Shown in pieces: positions 52,329 to 61,339 of a DNA stretch of 64,000 bases. The DNA comes from JAFDYH01 sp049840875 (GTDB lineage Bacteria > Bacteroidota > Bacteroidia > Chitinophagales > Chitinophagaceae). Numbering within the stretch: position 1 is the stretch's first letter; each line of letters opens with the position of its first letter. The DNA lies in contig JASGJE010000015.1 in assembly GCA_049840875.1 (NCBI GenBank), positions 62,001 through 126,000 of the forward strand, read 5' to 3'. Below the pieces are notes generated by a model. That model made no database searches. It saw only the letters and a program-made list of their open reading frames with translations, and was not told the DNA's origin. Both the position numbers and the translations under genes were made by a program.

Positions 52329-53195
52329 ATGAAATCAAAGCGCCGGCTGAAAATAACATTCATTGTACTCAGTATTTTCCTGCTTACATGGATTATCATG
52401 GCGCCAAGTTGTATGCGTTTCCAGATAAGTGATACGGAAGCGCAAAAGCAATTTGCCGAAGCAGGTGTAGAATTGAAAATTGAGCATGCAGAAGTGGATG
52501 GTTTCAACATGCACTATGTAAAAACAGGTAGCGATACGCTTCCGACATTGTTATTTGTCCATGGTTCGCCGGGTAGTTGGGAGGCATTCAGCCGATATTT
52601 AAAAGACAAAGATTTATTAAATAAATACCGGATGATCTCCATTGATCGCCCGGGTTTTGGTGAAAGTGAATTCGGTGATGCGAGAAATCTTGAAGAACAA
52701 TCAAAATTGATCAGTCCGTTATTGACTTTATTTAAAAATAACAAAGCTGTTTATGTTATTGGCCATTCTCTCGGCGGACCGATGGCGGTAAGATTAGTCG
52801 CAGATAATCCCGATTATTTCTCAGGAATGGTATTGCTCGCAGGTTCCGTTGACCCTGCGGAGGAAAAGCCGGAGAAATGGCGCCCTGTTTTATATAAAAC
52901 GCCATTGAAATTTTTTATACCCGGCGCTTTTCGCCCAAGCAATGAAGAATTGTGGTATTTAAAAAATGATTTAAAAATATTAAAGAACGATTTTTCAAAA
53001 ATCACTTGTCCTGTTTATATCGTGCATGGCGATAAAGACGATATGGTTCCGGTAGGCAATGCAGCTTATGCAAAGCAAATGCTGGTGAATGCAAAAAAAG
53101 TGGAGACAACGATCTTGCCTGGCGCTAATCACTTTATACCGTGGCAACATTATGATGAGATTAAAAAAGTGTTACTAAAACTCGATGAAGAATAA
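52329..53195 (+). CDS. Membrane-anchored alpha/beta hydrolase
   Basis: A 288-residue alpha/beta hydrolase with an N-terminal anchor (about residues 7-26) and a PSC that may be a lipobox. The core has LLFVHGSPGSWEAF (oxyanion HG), the RPGFGESEF turn, the nucleophile elbow GHSLGG, VHGDKDDMVP with the Asp, and GANHFIPW with the His. This is the epoxide-hydrolase/haloperoxidase-like subfamily; the substrate is unknown. ATG 52329 is 11 nt after the cdsA stop, placing it third in the CPBP-cdsA operon, which hints at a lipid-related role. A terminator follows. Confidence 0.87.
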   Translation: MKSKRRLKITFIVLSIFLLTWIIMAPSCMRFQISDTEAQKQFAEAGVELKIEHAEVDGFNMHYVKTGSDTLPTLLFVHGSPGSWEAFSRYLKDKDLLNKYRMISIDRPGFGESEFGDARNLEEQSKLISPLLTLFKNNKAVYVIGHSLGGPMAVRLVADNPDYFSGMVLLAGSVDPAEEKPEKWRPVLYKTPLKFFIPGAFRPSNEELWYLKNDLKILKNDFSKITCPVYIVHGDKDDMVPVGNAAYAKQMLVNAKKVETTILPGANHFIPWQHYDEIKKVLLKLDEE

Positions 53196-53215
53196 ATGTG
53201 ATCCTGGTATAAAAT

Positions 53216-53252
53216 AAAAAAACACCCCGATTATGTCGGGATGTTTTTTTAT
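53216..53252. terminator. Bidirectional terminator between the hydrolase and the collagen-like lipoprotein gene
   Basis: A 14-bp stem with one mismatch (AAAAAACACCCCGA / TCGGGATGTTTTTT) and a 5-nt loop has T runs on both strands. It lies 20 nt past the + strand stop and 19 nt past the - strand stop at 53272. Confidence 0.92.
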
Positions 53253-53271
53253 TGAGATGAGTTATAGTTTG

Positions 53272-53802
53272 CTAATTTTTTAATCCGAGATAAGCTTTGA
53301 CTTCTGCATAATTATTCCAGTTAATCTGTTTATACGTTCGGGCTGCAGTACCACCTGGTATGAGTACGTAGCGTATTGGAATACCATCAATATTTAAATT
53401 AGATTCGATTTCGATTCCTCCGGTAAAAAAATATGTAAGAATGTATCCACCATCACCACCTGTATAAGGTAAAGGAACAACAAGTGGATCATCCGCACTG
53501 CCTAAATTTACGTACACTTTTATATCGCCAGAATTGAGAATATCCGCTGTGAGTTTTGGTACTGATAAATCTCCAAAAATTGTGTCAGTAGTTGTGGCAG
53601 TTGTTAAATAATAGGTTAAAGTATCGGTCCAATCTGAGTAGATCACATTTGCAGTTCCTGCCGGTCCGGCAGCCCCAGTTGCGCCGGTTGCACCAGTTGT
53701 TCCTGCAGGCCCTGCAGGTCCTGTATCGCCTTTTTTACAAGCCACAAAGATCATTATCGTCGCACATACCAGGCATGGTAAGAGTAATTTCGATTTTTTC
53801 AT
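53272..53802 (-). CDS. Lipoprotein with a short collagen-like repeat
   Basis: A 176-residue lipoprotein (lipobox FVAC, Cys about 22, then Lys-Lys) followed by about eight Gly-X-Y triplets (GPAGPAGTTGATGATGAAG and on) and a C-terminal beta-rich domain (SDWTDTLTYY, VPLPYTGGDGGYILTYFF, IPIRYVLIPGG). Start ATG 53802; an ATG three codons upstream (53811) is possible. It is the last gene of the susCD-metallohydrolase operon, after an 85-nt gap. The triplets may form a trimeric stalk holding the C-terminal domain off the surface. That is inference. Confidence 0.78.
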   Translation of the reverse strand: MKKSKLLLPCLVCATIMIFVACKKGDTGPAGPAGTTGATGATGAAGPAGTANVIYSDWTDTLTYYLTTATTTDTIFGDLSVPKLTADILNSGDIKVYVNLGSADDPLVVPLPYTGGDGGYILTYFFTGGIEIESNLNIDGIPIRYVLIPGGTAARTYKQINWNNYAEVKAYLGLKN

Positions 53803-53896
53803 AATTGTCATTTTGTTTTTTAAAATAGATTGTTATGCTTATTTGAAATTAATGAATTCTGTTTTTATAGCTGTCTTGTTGATTATGTATTTACGA

Positions 53897-55219
53897 TTAA
53901 AAAGGATAAAACCAACTGATCCATGATTTGGCGTCAGAAGTAGCCACCATATCATAATCATTCTCGTCGATCTGTATCAGGTAATAACCACCAGCCTGCC
54001 CGAATTTTGCAGATGTTGCATCAAATGCTGCTTGCGCCTCAGGCGGTACAACGCCCAGGGTTCCCAGCAACGTAAACGTAACACGTCCATCCGTCGTAAA
54101 ATTCGGCGCACGATAACCTGCTCCGAAATTCAGTGCTAATCCGGAGCTATCAGTAACGAATCCGGCAAGATCATATGTGGTTGCCCCGCTGGTACCATAG
54201 GCTGGCCAGAAAATCATAAATGAGAAGTAGGGAATCTGTTTTATACCAAACGCGTCATCCACGCCATTTACATGAAATCCATCTGTAGATACCCAGTATT
54301 CGTCAGCATCTTTTGCTTTCTGCCACCATCTTCTTGGCGCACCTGTATCAAGCACCAACGGCTTGATAGCTCCGGTAATCGTTGCAGTTGATCCGCCTGC
54401 CGTTACTGTTAACGTGTTTGTAGATGAAGACCACGAAGGATCAGTTAGTTGCGTAATAACAGTAGATCCGTCAATCAATGGTTTGCTGAATGCGATGCCT
54501 CCGAGGATATAGTAAAAAGTAGTTGAGATAGATTGTACGTTACCCTGTGAATCCGTCCAGTTGAAAATTACAGTTTTAGTAATTGGGTTGATATTGATAT
54601 CGTAAGCAGTGCCGCCGATTGTGAGCTTTTTAAAATACTGCAGAATATTCGCAAGACTGTTTTTGAATAAGTTGATATTGAACTGACCGCCGGCATAACC
54701 AGATGCCTGATCCGCTGTTGCTTTGGTAAGTACCAATTTACTGCCGTTGATCCTTCCCGTTAGTTTCATCGTGTCAGACGTTGCCACTGTGGAATCGTTA
54801 AAATAAAACTCAAAATCGGACAATAACCCTGATCCGTATGTTCCGCCATTTACACCTGCATCAGGATCAGAAAGAACATGGATATAAGAATAAGTATCGA
54901 AGATCAGACTTGGTTGCTGCAACGCTTTTAAACGATAGCTGCTTTCCTTGATGTTCACCGCAGACGCGGAATCAAAATCCGAAACCATCTGCACACGGTT
55001 GGCATCATTGAATTTAAAATAAAAAAAGTAAGCGCCGCCACCCTGTGGATACAAAACAGCATTCCAACCATTCGCGGCGCCGCTCAATTGCGATTGATAG
55101 TTAGCCAACGCTTCATTCAATCGTTCGTCGGGCGTCTCATCAAAAACGTGTGTCTCATCTTTTTTACAAGCCGAAAAGAAAATAACGGCTGCAAAAAAAT
55201 AGATATAGCTTTTCCTCAT
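53897..55219 (-). CDS. DUF4302 lipoprotein
   Basis: A 440-residue lipoprotein (lipobox FSAC, Cys about 18, then Lys-Lys-Asp) of the DUF4302 family: DETPDERLNEALANYQSQL, NGWNAVLYPQGGGAYFFYFKF, RVQMVSDFDSASAV and SYRLKALQQPSLIFDTYSYIH are its standard first third, and further beta structure follows. ATG 55219 starts the signal peptide. It begins 22 nt after the zinc metallohydrolase stop. DUF4302 proteins are found with SusCD and this metallohydrolase in other Bacteroidota, as I recall; the molecular role is unknown, probably surface substrate binding. Confidence 0.87.
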   Translation of the reverse strand: MRKSYIYFFAAVIFFSACKKDETHVFDETPDERLNEALANYQSQLSGAANGWNAVLYPQGGGAYFFYFKFNDANRVQMVSDFDSASAVNIKESSYRLKALQQPSLIFDTYSYIHVLSDPDAGVNGGTYGSGLLSDFEFYFNDSTVATSDTMKLTGRINGSKLVLTKATADQASGYAGGQFNINLFKNSLANILQYFKKLTIGGTAYDININPITKTVIFNWTDSQGNVQSISTTFYYILGGIAFSKPLIDGSTVITQLTDPSWSSSTNTLTVTAGGSTATITGAIKPLVLDTGAPRRWWQKAKDADEYWVSTDGFHVNGVDDAFGIKQIPYFSFMIFWPAYGTSGATTYDLAGFVTDSSGLALNFGAGYRAPNFTTDGRVTFTLLGTLGVVPPEAQAAFDATSAKFGQAGGYYLIQIDENDYDMVATSDAKSWISWFYPF

Positions 55220-55241
55220 AGTCAATAACGTAAAAAATTTA

Positions 55242-56180
55242 TCAATATAGCTGCGCAACGACAGCCGCACGTACTCTTGTCTGCAATGAATAGAAATCAA
55301 TATTCCATACGTCTTTATAATAGTTCACAACTATCGATTCCTTTGACCGCAATCTTGCAACCGCCTGATCTTTTGTTGTTCCCCTGTCTGTAACGCCGTC
55401 GGGTATCGAAGCAATTAATTCTTCAAACCATTCTCTACCGTTCACAAGCATCAATGAAATTGTTTCCACAAAATCATCATCAGAGTTATTCATTGCGTAG
55501 GCGCTTACGAAACCATCTCTCGGCGCTTCTTCATCTGTATAGTCAGTCCAGTTAGTTGTCAACAAACTTGGGTTCAGATTTTTCCAATCCTGTGGATATA
55601 AAACTGTTTGATGAAGAATATGTCCGAACTCGTGATTGATAACATGAAACATTTCCTTTGCCCACACACTATCAGCGTCGGTATAGTCAGGTTGGCTTTT
55701 GAACTTCGTATAGTTCACTGCTAATAAAATGATTTTTTTGCCACCTTCTGCAACGCCCAGTTTGATGGATTGATTATCATTAAACGCAGGACTGCCCACC
55801 ATATAAAAATACTTTGGTGTTCTCTGCTTGAAAAAATCTTCACCAGCTTCTGCGATATAAGGATTGATCCAAACCTGGCGGATAGCGCTCAATACAGGAA
55901 TGATGTTATCTTCCTTCGGCGGTACAAGTATCGCTGTAATATCACCGAGATCTTCAAACTGATCCCACTTGTATTTTACAGAGATGTTGTAAGGCGTAGT
56001 TAGTGTATCCTTTATCCAGTTATCAATCGGACCAGGAGTCCATGTATCGCCACCGAGATCGTTAATGTTTTCTGCATCCGCGAGGCTCACTGTATCCTTC
56101 TTACAGGAAACCAGTAATATGCCGACAACCAGATATAGTGACAATAACGCGACAAGCCTCGACACATTTCTATTTTTCAT
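55242..56180 (-). CDS. Substrate import-associated zinc metallohydrolase lipoprotein
   Basis: A 312-residue lipoprotein (lipobox LLVSC, Cys about 26, then Lys-Lys-Asp) of the HExxH family known to sit beside SusCD pairs (TIGR04549; putative zinc-binding metallopeptidase). The zinc motif HEFGH is at residues 183-187 (FHVINHEFGHILHQ), with a downstream EEAPRDGFVSAYAMNNSDDDFVE offering the third ligand. ATG 56180 starts the signal peptide; an ATG at 56210, 5 nt after the susD stop, would add 10 residues. It probably cuts a substrate before import by the adjacent SusCD; peptide cleavage is expected from HExxH but not shown. Confidence 0.87.
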   Translation of the reverse strand: MKNRNVSRLVALLSLYLVVGILLVSCKKDTVSLADAENINDLGGDTWTPGPIDNWIKDTLTTPYNISVKYKWDQFEDLGDITAILVPPKEDNIIPVLSAIRQVWINPYIAEAGEDFFKQRTPKYFYMVGSPAFNDNQSIKLGVAEGGKKIILLAVNYTKFKSQPDYTDADSVWAKEMFHVINHEFGHILHQTVLYPQDWKNLNPSLLTTNWTDYTDEEAPRDGFVSAYAMNNSDDDFVETISLMLVNGREWFEELIASIPDGVTDRGTTKDQAVARLRSKESIVVNYYKDVWNIDFYSLQTRVRAAVVAQLY

Positions 56181-56214
56181 TTTTACTTTTTCATTTTTAA
56201 TTGTGCCCATACCA

Positions 56215-57696
56215 CTACCTGTTTAAATCTGTTATACCCGAAAGTTTTACCTGGTCTGGTAATTTCAATAATCTTAGCTTATCATCCGGGTTCACTGTTA
56301 TTGATCCAACGATCACATCACCGCTTCCCACAAAGTTGTGCGTAACCGGGATAGCAAACCGCTGCATGTCAAACCAGCGCATGCCTTCATGGATGTATTC
56401 TGCACGTTTCAATTCCAGTATATAATTAACAAGCGCATCCTGGATGCTCAATGAATTACCATAGTGTGCACGAACCTTTGCTTGCGTTATGCCGGAATAA
56501 CTTCCCGGTGTTACATTAAGAATTCGCGTACTCATGTATGTATTCAGATCTGCAATTGCCGCATCATAATTTCCAAGAAATGAATTTGCTTCAGCTTTAT
56601 TAAACAACACTTCTTCCGTAGTAAACAAACTGATAGTTCCATACGGTAAACCATAATCTGCCGATGGGTTTGCCAATGCAAAATCTGTATAATTCAATTT
56701 CGGTATTGCAGGATTTTTTTGTGAGCCTACAAACGTACCAAGGTCGAGTGCCCATGATCCGCCAGTTACAGCAATGGAAGTATTTAGTATGTCATCTTTT
56801 ATATCCGTCGTGAGCGCATATCGGTAAGTAGCATAGTTAAGACCGTAATTGTATAAACTCACGCATGTAACCAGTAATAAATTAGCAGGTTCCGATGTTT
56901 TCTGATATTCTGCCGGCAGGTTATTAATACCATACTCGAGATACTTGGTATTCCATGGACGCAGGTTTGGTAAAAAATTCGGAATGGAAGCAGATGCATA
57001 TTGAACCGCTTTGGTGTAATCTTTTTTATACAAATAAAAACGGGCGGCGAAAGCGTTCGCAGCGCTTTTATTAAAATGATACCGCGGAACAGAATATGAT
57101 GCGTCATTAATCAACGGCAGTCCAGCAAGCAGATCTTTTTCGATCATATCGTAAACATAAGAGACAGTCTTACGGTCGTATTGTTTAATTACGACCGTTT
57201 CCGGTTCGGTCACATACGGAATGCCGGGATCAGAACCAGATGTTGCATCATTGTATGGTTTTGAATAAAGCGTCACGAGCATAAAATGAGCATATGCTCT
57301 CGTTACCAACGCTTCACCTTTCTGGCTTTGATAATCGTTTGGATCCGTTGCGTTGTTTATAGCTTCCAACGCTTCATTACTCGAAGCAATCGCTGTGTAA
57401 CAAGCAAACCAATAATTGTCGGGTGAATCCTGGTCTGAATTCGAAACGGTTTCGAAGTAATAAGGATCACGGTTAGTCGGATCAATGGTGCCCGCGCCTT
57501 TATCACCTGCATTATCAGACATGGCTTCGTTGAATGCCATATAACTTCCCTGGGGATAAGCTGATGCAAGTAATTGCGAAACCTTTGACGGATCAGTTAG
57601 CTTGGCCCTGTTGTCCGGCTCCTTTTCCAAATATTTTTTACAACTCGCTGTGAGAAGCGGGATGCATATTAGAAAATAAATCGCTCTTGTTTTCAT
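56215..57696 (-). CDS. SusD/RagB-family lipoprotein (pair 4)
   Basis: A 493-residue SusD-like lipoprotein (lipobox LLTASC, Cys about 19, then Lys-Lys-Tyr). Landmarks are LEKEPDNRAKLTDPSKVSQLLASAYP, DNYWFACYTAIASSNEALEAI, GEALVTRAYAHFMLVTLYS, FAARFYLYKKDYTKAVQYAS, EEVLFNKAEANSFLGNYDAAIADL, and the C-terminal ILELKRAEYIHEGMRWFDMQRF. It forms a pair with the receptor at 57708 (11 nt upstream). The shared operon with a metallohydrolase suggests a peptide or protein ligand, which is inference. Confidence 0.94.
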   Translation of the reverse strand: MKTRAIYFLICIPLLTASCKKYLEKEPDNRAKLTDPSKVSQLLASAYPQGSYMAFNEAMSDNAGDKGAGTIDPTNRDPYYFETVSNSDQDSPDNYWFACYTAIASSNEALEAINNATDPNDYQSQKGEALVTRAYAHFMLVTLYSKPYNDATSGSDPGIPYVTEPETVVIKQYDRKTVSYVYDMIEKDLLAGLPLINDASYSVPRYHFNKSAANAFAARFYLYKKDYTKAVQYASASIPNFLPNLRPWNTKYLEYGINNLPAEYQKTSEPANLLLVTCVSLYNYGLNYATYRYALTTDIKDDILNTSIAVTGGSWALDLGTFVGSQKNPAIPKLNYTDFALANPSADYGLPYGTISLFTTEEVLFNKAEANSFLGNYDAAIADLNTYMSTRILNVTPGSYSGITQAKVRAHYGNSLSIQDALVNYILELKRAEYIHEGMRWFDMQRFAIPVTHNFVGSGDVIVGSITVNPDDKLRLLKLPDQVKLSGITDLNR

Positions 57697-57707
57697 AATC
57701 TCTTTTA

Positions 57708-60700
57708 TTATAATCCTGCTTTCAGGGATAATGTGATTTGCTTTTGTAATGGTTGCGCTACACCTCCTGCATTGAAAAATTCCGGATCCTGGCCTTGTAA
57801 TTTTTTATCAGAATAAATCAACCATGGATTGATAACGCCCAATGTAAACGCTGTTGTTTTCAGAAAGCCTGTTCTTCTGATTAATTTATCTGGTAACTGA
57901 TAAGAAATCGATACTGATTTCAATCTCACAAAATCACCTTTTGCAACCCGCTCTGTTGAATAGTTATAGTTATTGTACGGGTAAGCTGAAGACGCATTGT
58001 TTGTCAGTACAGCCTGGTAATAATCCATGATAGATGGAACATTCGTTGTACGCTGATCACCTGGCATCAACCAACGATCATAAAATTCTTTTGGTGTTGC
58101 ATCCAGTTCCGAATAAGAATTTTTAAATGCAGGATATAAACGAATCATATTCCCTGCCTGGTAAGTCACAAAAATGTTTAAGGAAAATGCTTTGTATGTA
58201 AACGTATTGTTCAGGCCGCCAGTAAATTTTGGATCAACTGGCCCTTCATATTTTAAATTCCGTACACTATCTGATTGCATATAAACTGCCGGAGAAACTT
58301 CGCCTTTTTCATTCATAAATTGAGGTACACCTGTTGTTGGATCCAATCCTGAATAACGAATGGAAAACAAACTACTCACCGGGTAACCTTGAAGGTTGCC
58401 GCCTTCTGCTTTTACTAAATCAAAAATGCGCGGCAGGTATTCTGCATTGGTTATTTTAGTCTGGTTGTAGCCAAATGTGATATTGGCTTTCCAGCCCCAC
58501 GTTTTTTTATCAATGATTTTTCCAGTCAATAATACTTCCACACCTTGAGAAGTCATATCAGCATAGTTGCCGGCTTTAAGCGATTCACCACCAATACCAG
58601 ACGTTCTTATCAGGCTGATGAGATCAAAACTTTTTCTCTGATAAACATCGATGCTTGAAGTCAGCCGGTTATTCAACACACCGAAATCAATACCGACATT
58701 GGTTGTATAGTTTTTCTCCCATGTCAATTCTGTATTGGCGAGGTTCTGAATGTAAATGATCGTTTCAATATCCGATGCAAACGGCCGATGAATGTTTTGA
58801 TTACGAAGAATAATGTTAGAGTTTGTCGCAGGCCCCAGGCTTGCAGTAAGACCGTAGCTTGCACGCAGTTTGAGATAGTTGATCGCTTTTATATTTTTTA
58901 TAAAATTCTCTTCATCGAGATTCCATGCACCGCCAACGCTCCATGTTGGTAGCCATCTTGCAGTTCTTGATGAACCAAGTTGGTTAGAACCGTCATAGCG
59001 TACTGTGGCGTAAACATTGTATTTATGATTGTAAGTGTATTGTGCGTTGAAGTAGAAAGCTGCAAAACGATCGTACAACTTTGTCATTCCATAATAAGGG
59101 AAGTTTTGTTCGATCATTTGTTTCAAAATCAAAAAATCAGGTGACGCAACACCGCCATTATCGTATTGATAGCCATAACCCGTACTCGAAGCATTCTGAC
59201 GGTCTGAATATTTTATCTGCTGACCGAGCAACAGATTGACATCATGTTTTTCTGCAAATGTGTTTACATAGCTCAAACTATTTCTTACATCGAAATTCAG
59301 TAATTGATCTTCTGTACGATTGTAGAAACCGCCATACGGTAACACGACAACCGGTTCTGCACTTGGGTTTTCGGGATCTCTATAAAGAAATTTATTATTC
59401 TGCCTGATCTCTGCCGTGCCTGCAGCACGATAAGCATTGGCCATGTTGGAGTTCTCGGTTACTTCGTGTTCCTGTGTTGAGCGAACATAACGAAGCGCAC
59501 CGATAAATTCATACTTCAATTGCTTGGTAAACTTATAACTCGCTTCTCCCTGTAACTTCAGGTCAATTACATTTAGTTTAATGCGATTATTTTCAAGTTC
59601 TGTCAGGATATTAAACGGTGCAAAGTTTCTCGTAAAATATTCCCGTTGGCCATTTTCATCATAAGCGGTCAATGTTCTGTTCGTATTCAACGCGTAACTG
59701 AATGGGTTGATATCAAAGTCGCGGACAAAGCCGCCTGTTACAACATCTGCGTTACGATTTACTGTTCCCGGCGCTTGTTGCTGACGGTAAGAAGCTACTG
59801 TTTGAAAACCGACATTCAGTTTGTCGGAAAGTGTGTAATTATTACGGAAATTCAGCGTATAGCGCTTCACGTTATCAGCTACTGTCCATCCATTGTCGTT
59901 GTAAAAACTGGTTGAGAAAAATGATTGCAATTTATCTGTACCGGAGGAAATGCTGAGTGAATGATCTTGTATAAATGATTGGCGGAATAAAATATCAAAC
60001 CAATCTGTATTTGCAGTGGCATACCGGAGTAAATAATTTCTTTTTGCTTCCTGTGTGTTTGCTATTGCAAACGTTCCATCCGGCAATTCTGTATTTACGA
60101 GATCAAAGTATTTTCCGTATGGGCCGTAATTGCCATTTTCCAAAATGTCTGTTGTTAATAAACCTTTTCGATCGAGTTCAGACATAACAGACATTTGCTG
60201 CACTGAATTCATGATGTTATAATCAGAATACATTGGTTTGAACTGTGTACTGAAATTGCCTGTATAGTTGATAATGTTTCTGCCTACGCGGCCTTTCTTT
60301 GTTGTAATAACCACTACTCCGTTCATTGCTCTTGCACCATATAAAGCTGTAGCGGCAGCATCTTTCAGAATGTCGAAGGTTTCAATATCGTTTACATTGA
60401 TGCCTGCAACCGATGAGCCAAGCAATGTTGTGGGATCGCCGCTGGATAACTGATCATTTGAGATATTTACAAGATCTTCCAATACAACGCCATCAACAAC
60501 CCACAATGGTTTATTTTCACCATTAATAGACGTAGCGCCGCGTATTCTTATTTTCGGAGCGGCGCCAAAAGTGCTGGATACATTTTGAATGGAAACACCA
60601 GCCACCCGCCCTTCCAGCATTTTACTTACATCAGGCACACCATCCATTTTTATATCACTTGCTTTCAATGAAGCGGCGGCGCCTGCAAATTTCTTTTTAT

Positions 60701-61112
60701 CTAAATTTTGAAAACCTGTGATAACAACTTCACCCAATATTCCTTCTGATTTTGTCAAGTCAACTTCAATAGAAGCCTGTCCGGTGAATGCAATAATTTT
60801 CGCTGCACGGCCCGTAGCAGAAATGCGAATGCTATCACCCGGCACTCCATCTAATGTAAAGAGCCCTGCAGTATTGGTCACTGTTCCTTTTTTTGTACGT
60901 TGATTGACAACCGATGCGCCTTGAGCAGGTAATCCATCTTCAGACGAAGTGACTTTACCGCGAATCTTTGTAGTCGGAATAGTATCCTGGAAGGGAGTGG
61001 CATTAGCATCATTTACAAAACAGGTAAATAAAAACAGCGTAAGAAATGAAAGAAATGTTGGTCCGTATTTTCTTGCTCGAAGATGCCTGTTACCAGTGCC
61101 TCTGAAACTCAT
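57708..61112 (-). CDS. SusC-like TonB-dependent outer-membrane receptor (pair 4)
   Basis: A 1134-residue SusC/RagA receptor, first gene of the five-gene - strand import operon. The signal sequence is long and basic at the start (MSFRGTGNRHLRARKYG), ending near NANA. Next come the carboxypeptidase-regulatory-like domain (IRGKVTSSEDGLPAQGASV), GEVVITGFQNLDKKKFAGAA, the plug (PLWVVDGVVLEDLV, MNGVVVITTKKGR) and the barrel, ending LSLKAGL. ATG 61112 is chosen over a TTG at 61118. Its plug and amino-terminal region differ from those of the three receptors at 285-14741, so it is not a recent copy of them. Confidence 0.95.
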   Translation of the reverse strand: MSFRGTGNRHLRARKYGPTFLSFLTLFLFTCFVNDANATPFQDTIPTTKIRGKVTSSEDGLPAQGASVVNQRTKKGTVTNTAGLFTLDGVPGDSIRISATGRAAKIIAFTGQASIEVDLTKSEGILGEVVITGFQNLDKKKFAGAAASLKASDIKMDGVPDVSKMLEGRVAGVSIQNVSSTFGAAPKIRIRGATSINGENKPLWVVDGVVLEDLVNISNDQLSSGDPTTLLGSSVAGINVNDIETFDILKDAAATALYGARAMNGVVVITTKKGRVGRNIINYTGNFSTQFKPMYSDYNIMNSVQQMSVMSELDRKGLLTTDILENGNYGPYGKYFDLVNTELPDGTFAIANTQEAKRNYLLRYATANTDWFDILFRQSFIQDHSLSISSGTDKLQSFFSTSFYNDNGWTVADNVKRYTLNFRNNYTLSDKLNVGFQTVASYRQQQAPGTVNRNADVVTGGFVRDFDINPFSYALNTNRTLTAYDENGQREYFTRNFAPFNILTELENNRIKLNVIDLKLQGEASYKFTKQLKYEFIGALRYVRSTQEHEVTENSNMANAYRAAGTAEIRQNNKFLYRDPENPSAEPVVVLPYGGFYNRTEDQLLNFDVRNSLSYVNTFAEKHDVNLLLGQQIKYSDRQNASSTGYGYQYDNGGVASPDFLILKQMIEQNFPYYGMTKLYDRFAAFYFNAQYTYNHKYNVYATVRYDGSNQLGSSRTARWLPTWSVGGAWNLDEENFIKNIKAINYLKLRASYGLTASLGPATNSNIILRNQNIHRPFASDIETIIYIQNLANTELTWEKNYTTNVGIDFGVLNNRLTSSIDVYQRKSFDLISLIRTSGIGGESLKAGNYADMTSQGVEVLLTGKIIDKKTWGWKANITFGYNQTKITNAEYLPRIFDLVKAEGGNLQGYPVSSLFSIRYSGLDPTTGVPQFMNEKGEVSPAVYMQSDSVRNLKYEGPVDPKFTGGLNNTFTYKAFSLNIFVTYQAGNMIRLYPAFKNSYSELDATPKEFYDRWLMPGDQRTTNVPSIMDYYQAVLTNNASSAYPYNNYNYSTERVAKGDFVRLKSVSISYQLPDKLIRRTGFLKTTAFTLGVINPWLIYSDKKLQGQDPEFFNAGGVAQPLQKQITLSLKAGL

Positions 61113-61339
61113 AATCAACAGTTTTGGATTGGATATATAAAAATCAAGACAACCAAATGCTGCAAAAAGCTGTAGGTCGAGTCAATTTCTGGGTAATTTA
61201 AACATAAATCCTTTTAAAAGACCCCCATTTATACCAAATTATAACGACTTATTAGATACGCAGGTTGCTACCGGTTGTTTATAAAATAGAATCAGTCAAC
61301 CAGGTTTATCGACTAAATGAATTTCCAGCAGGACAGTAA

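Noticed and set aside
53700..53760. True collagen-like structural protein
   Set aside because: Only about eight Gly-X-Y triplets are present, enough for a short stalk but not for a fibre, so the call is limited to a lipoprotein with a collagen-like segment.
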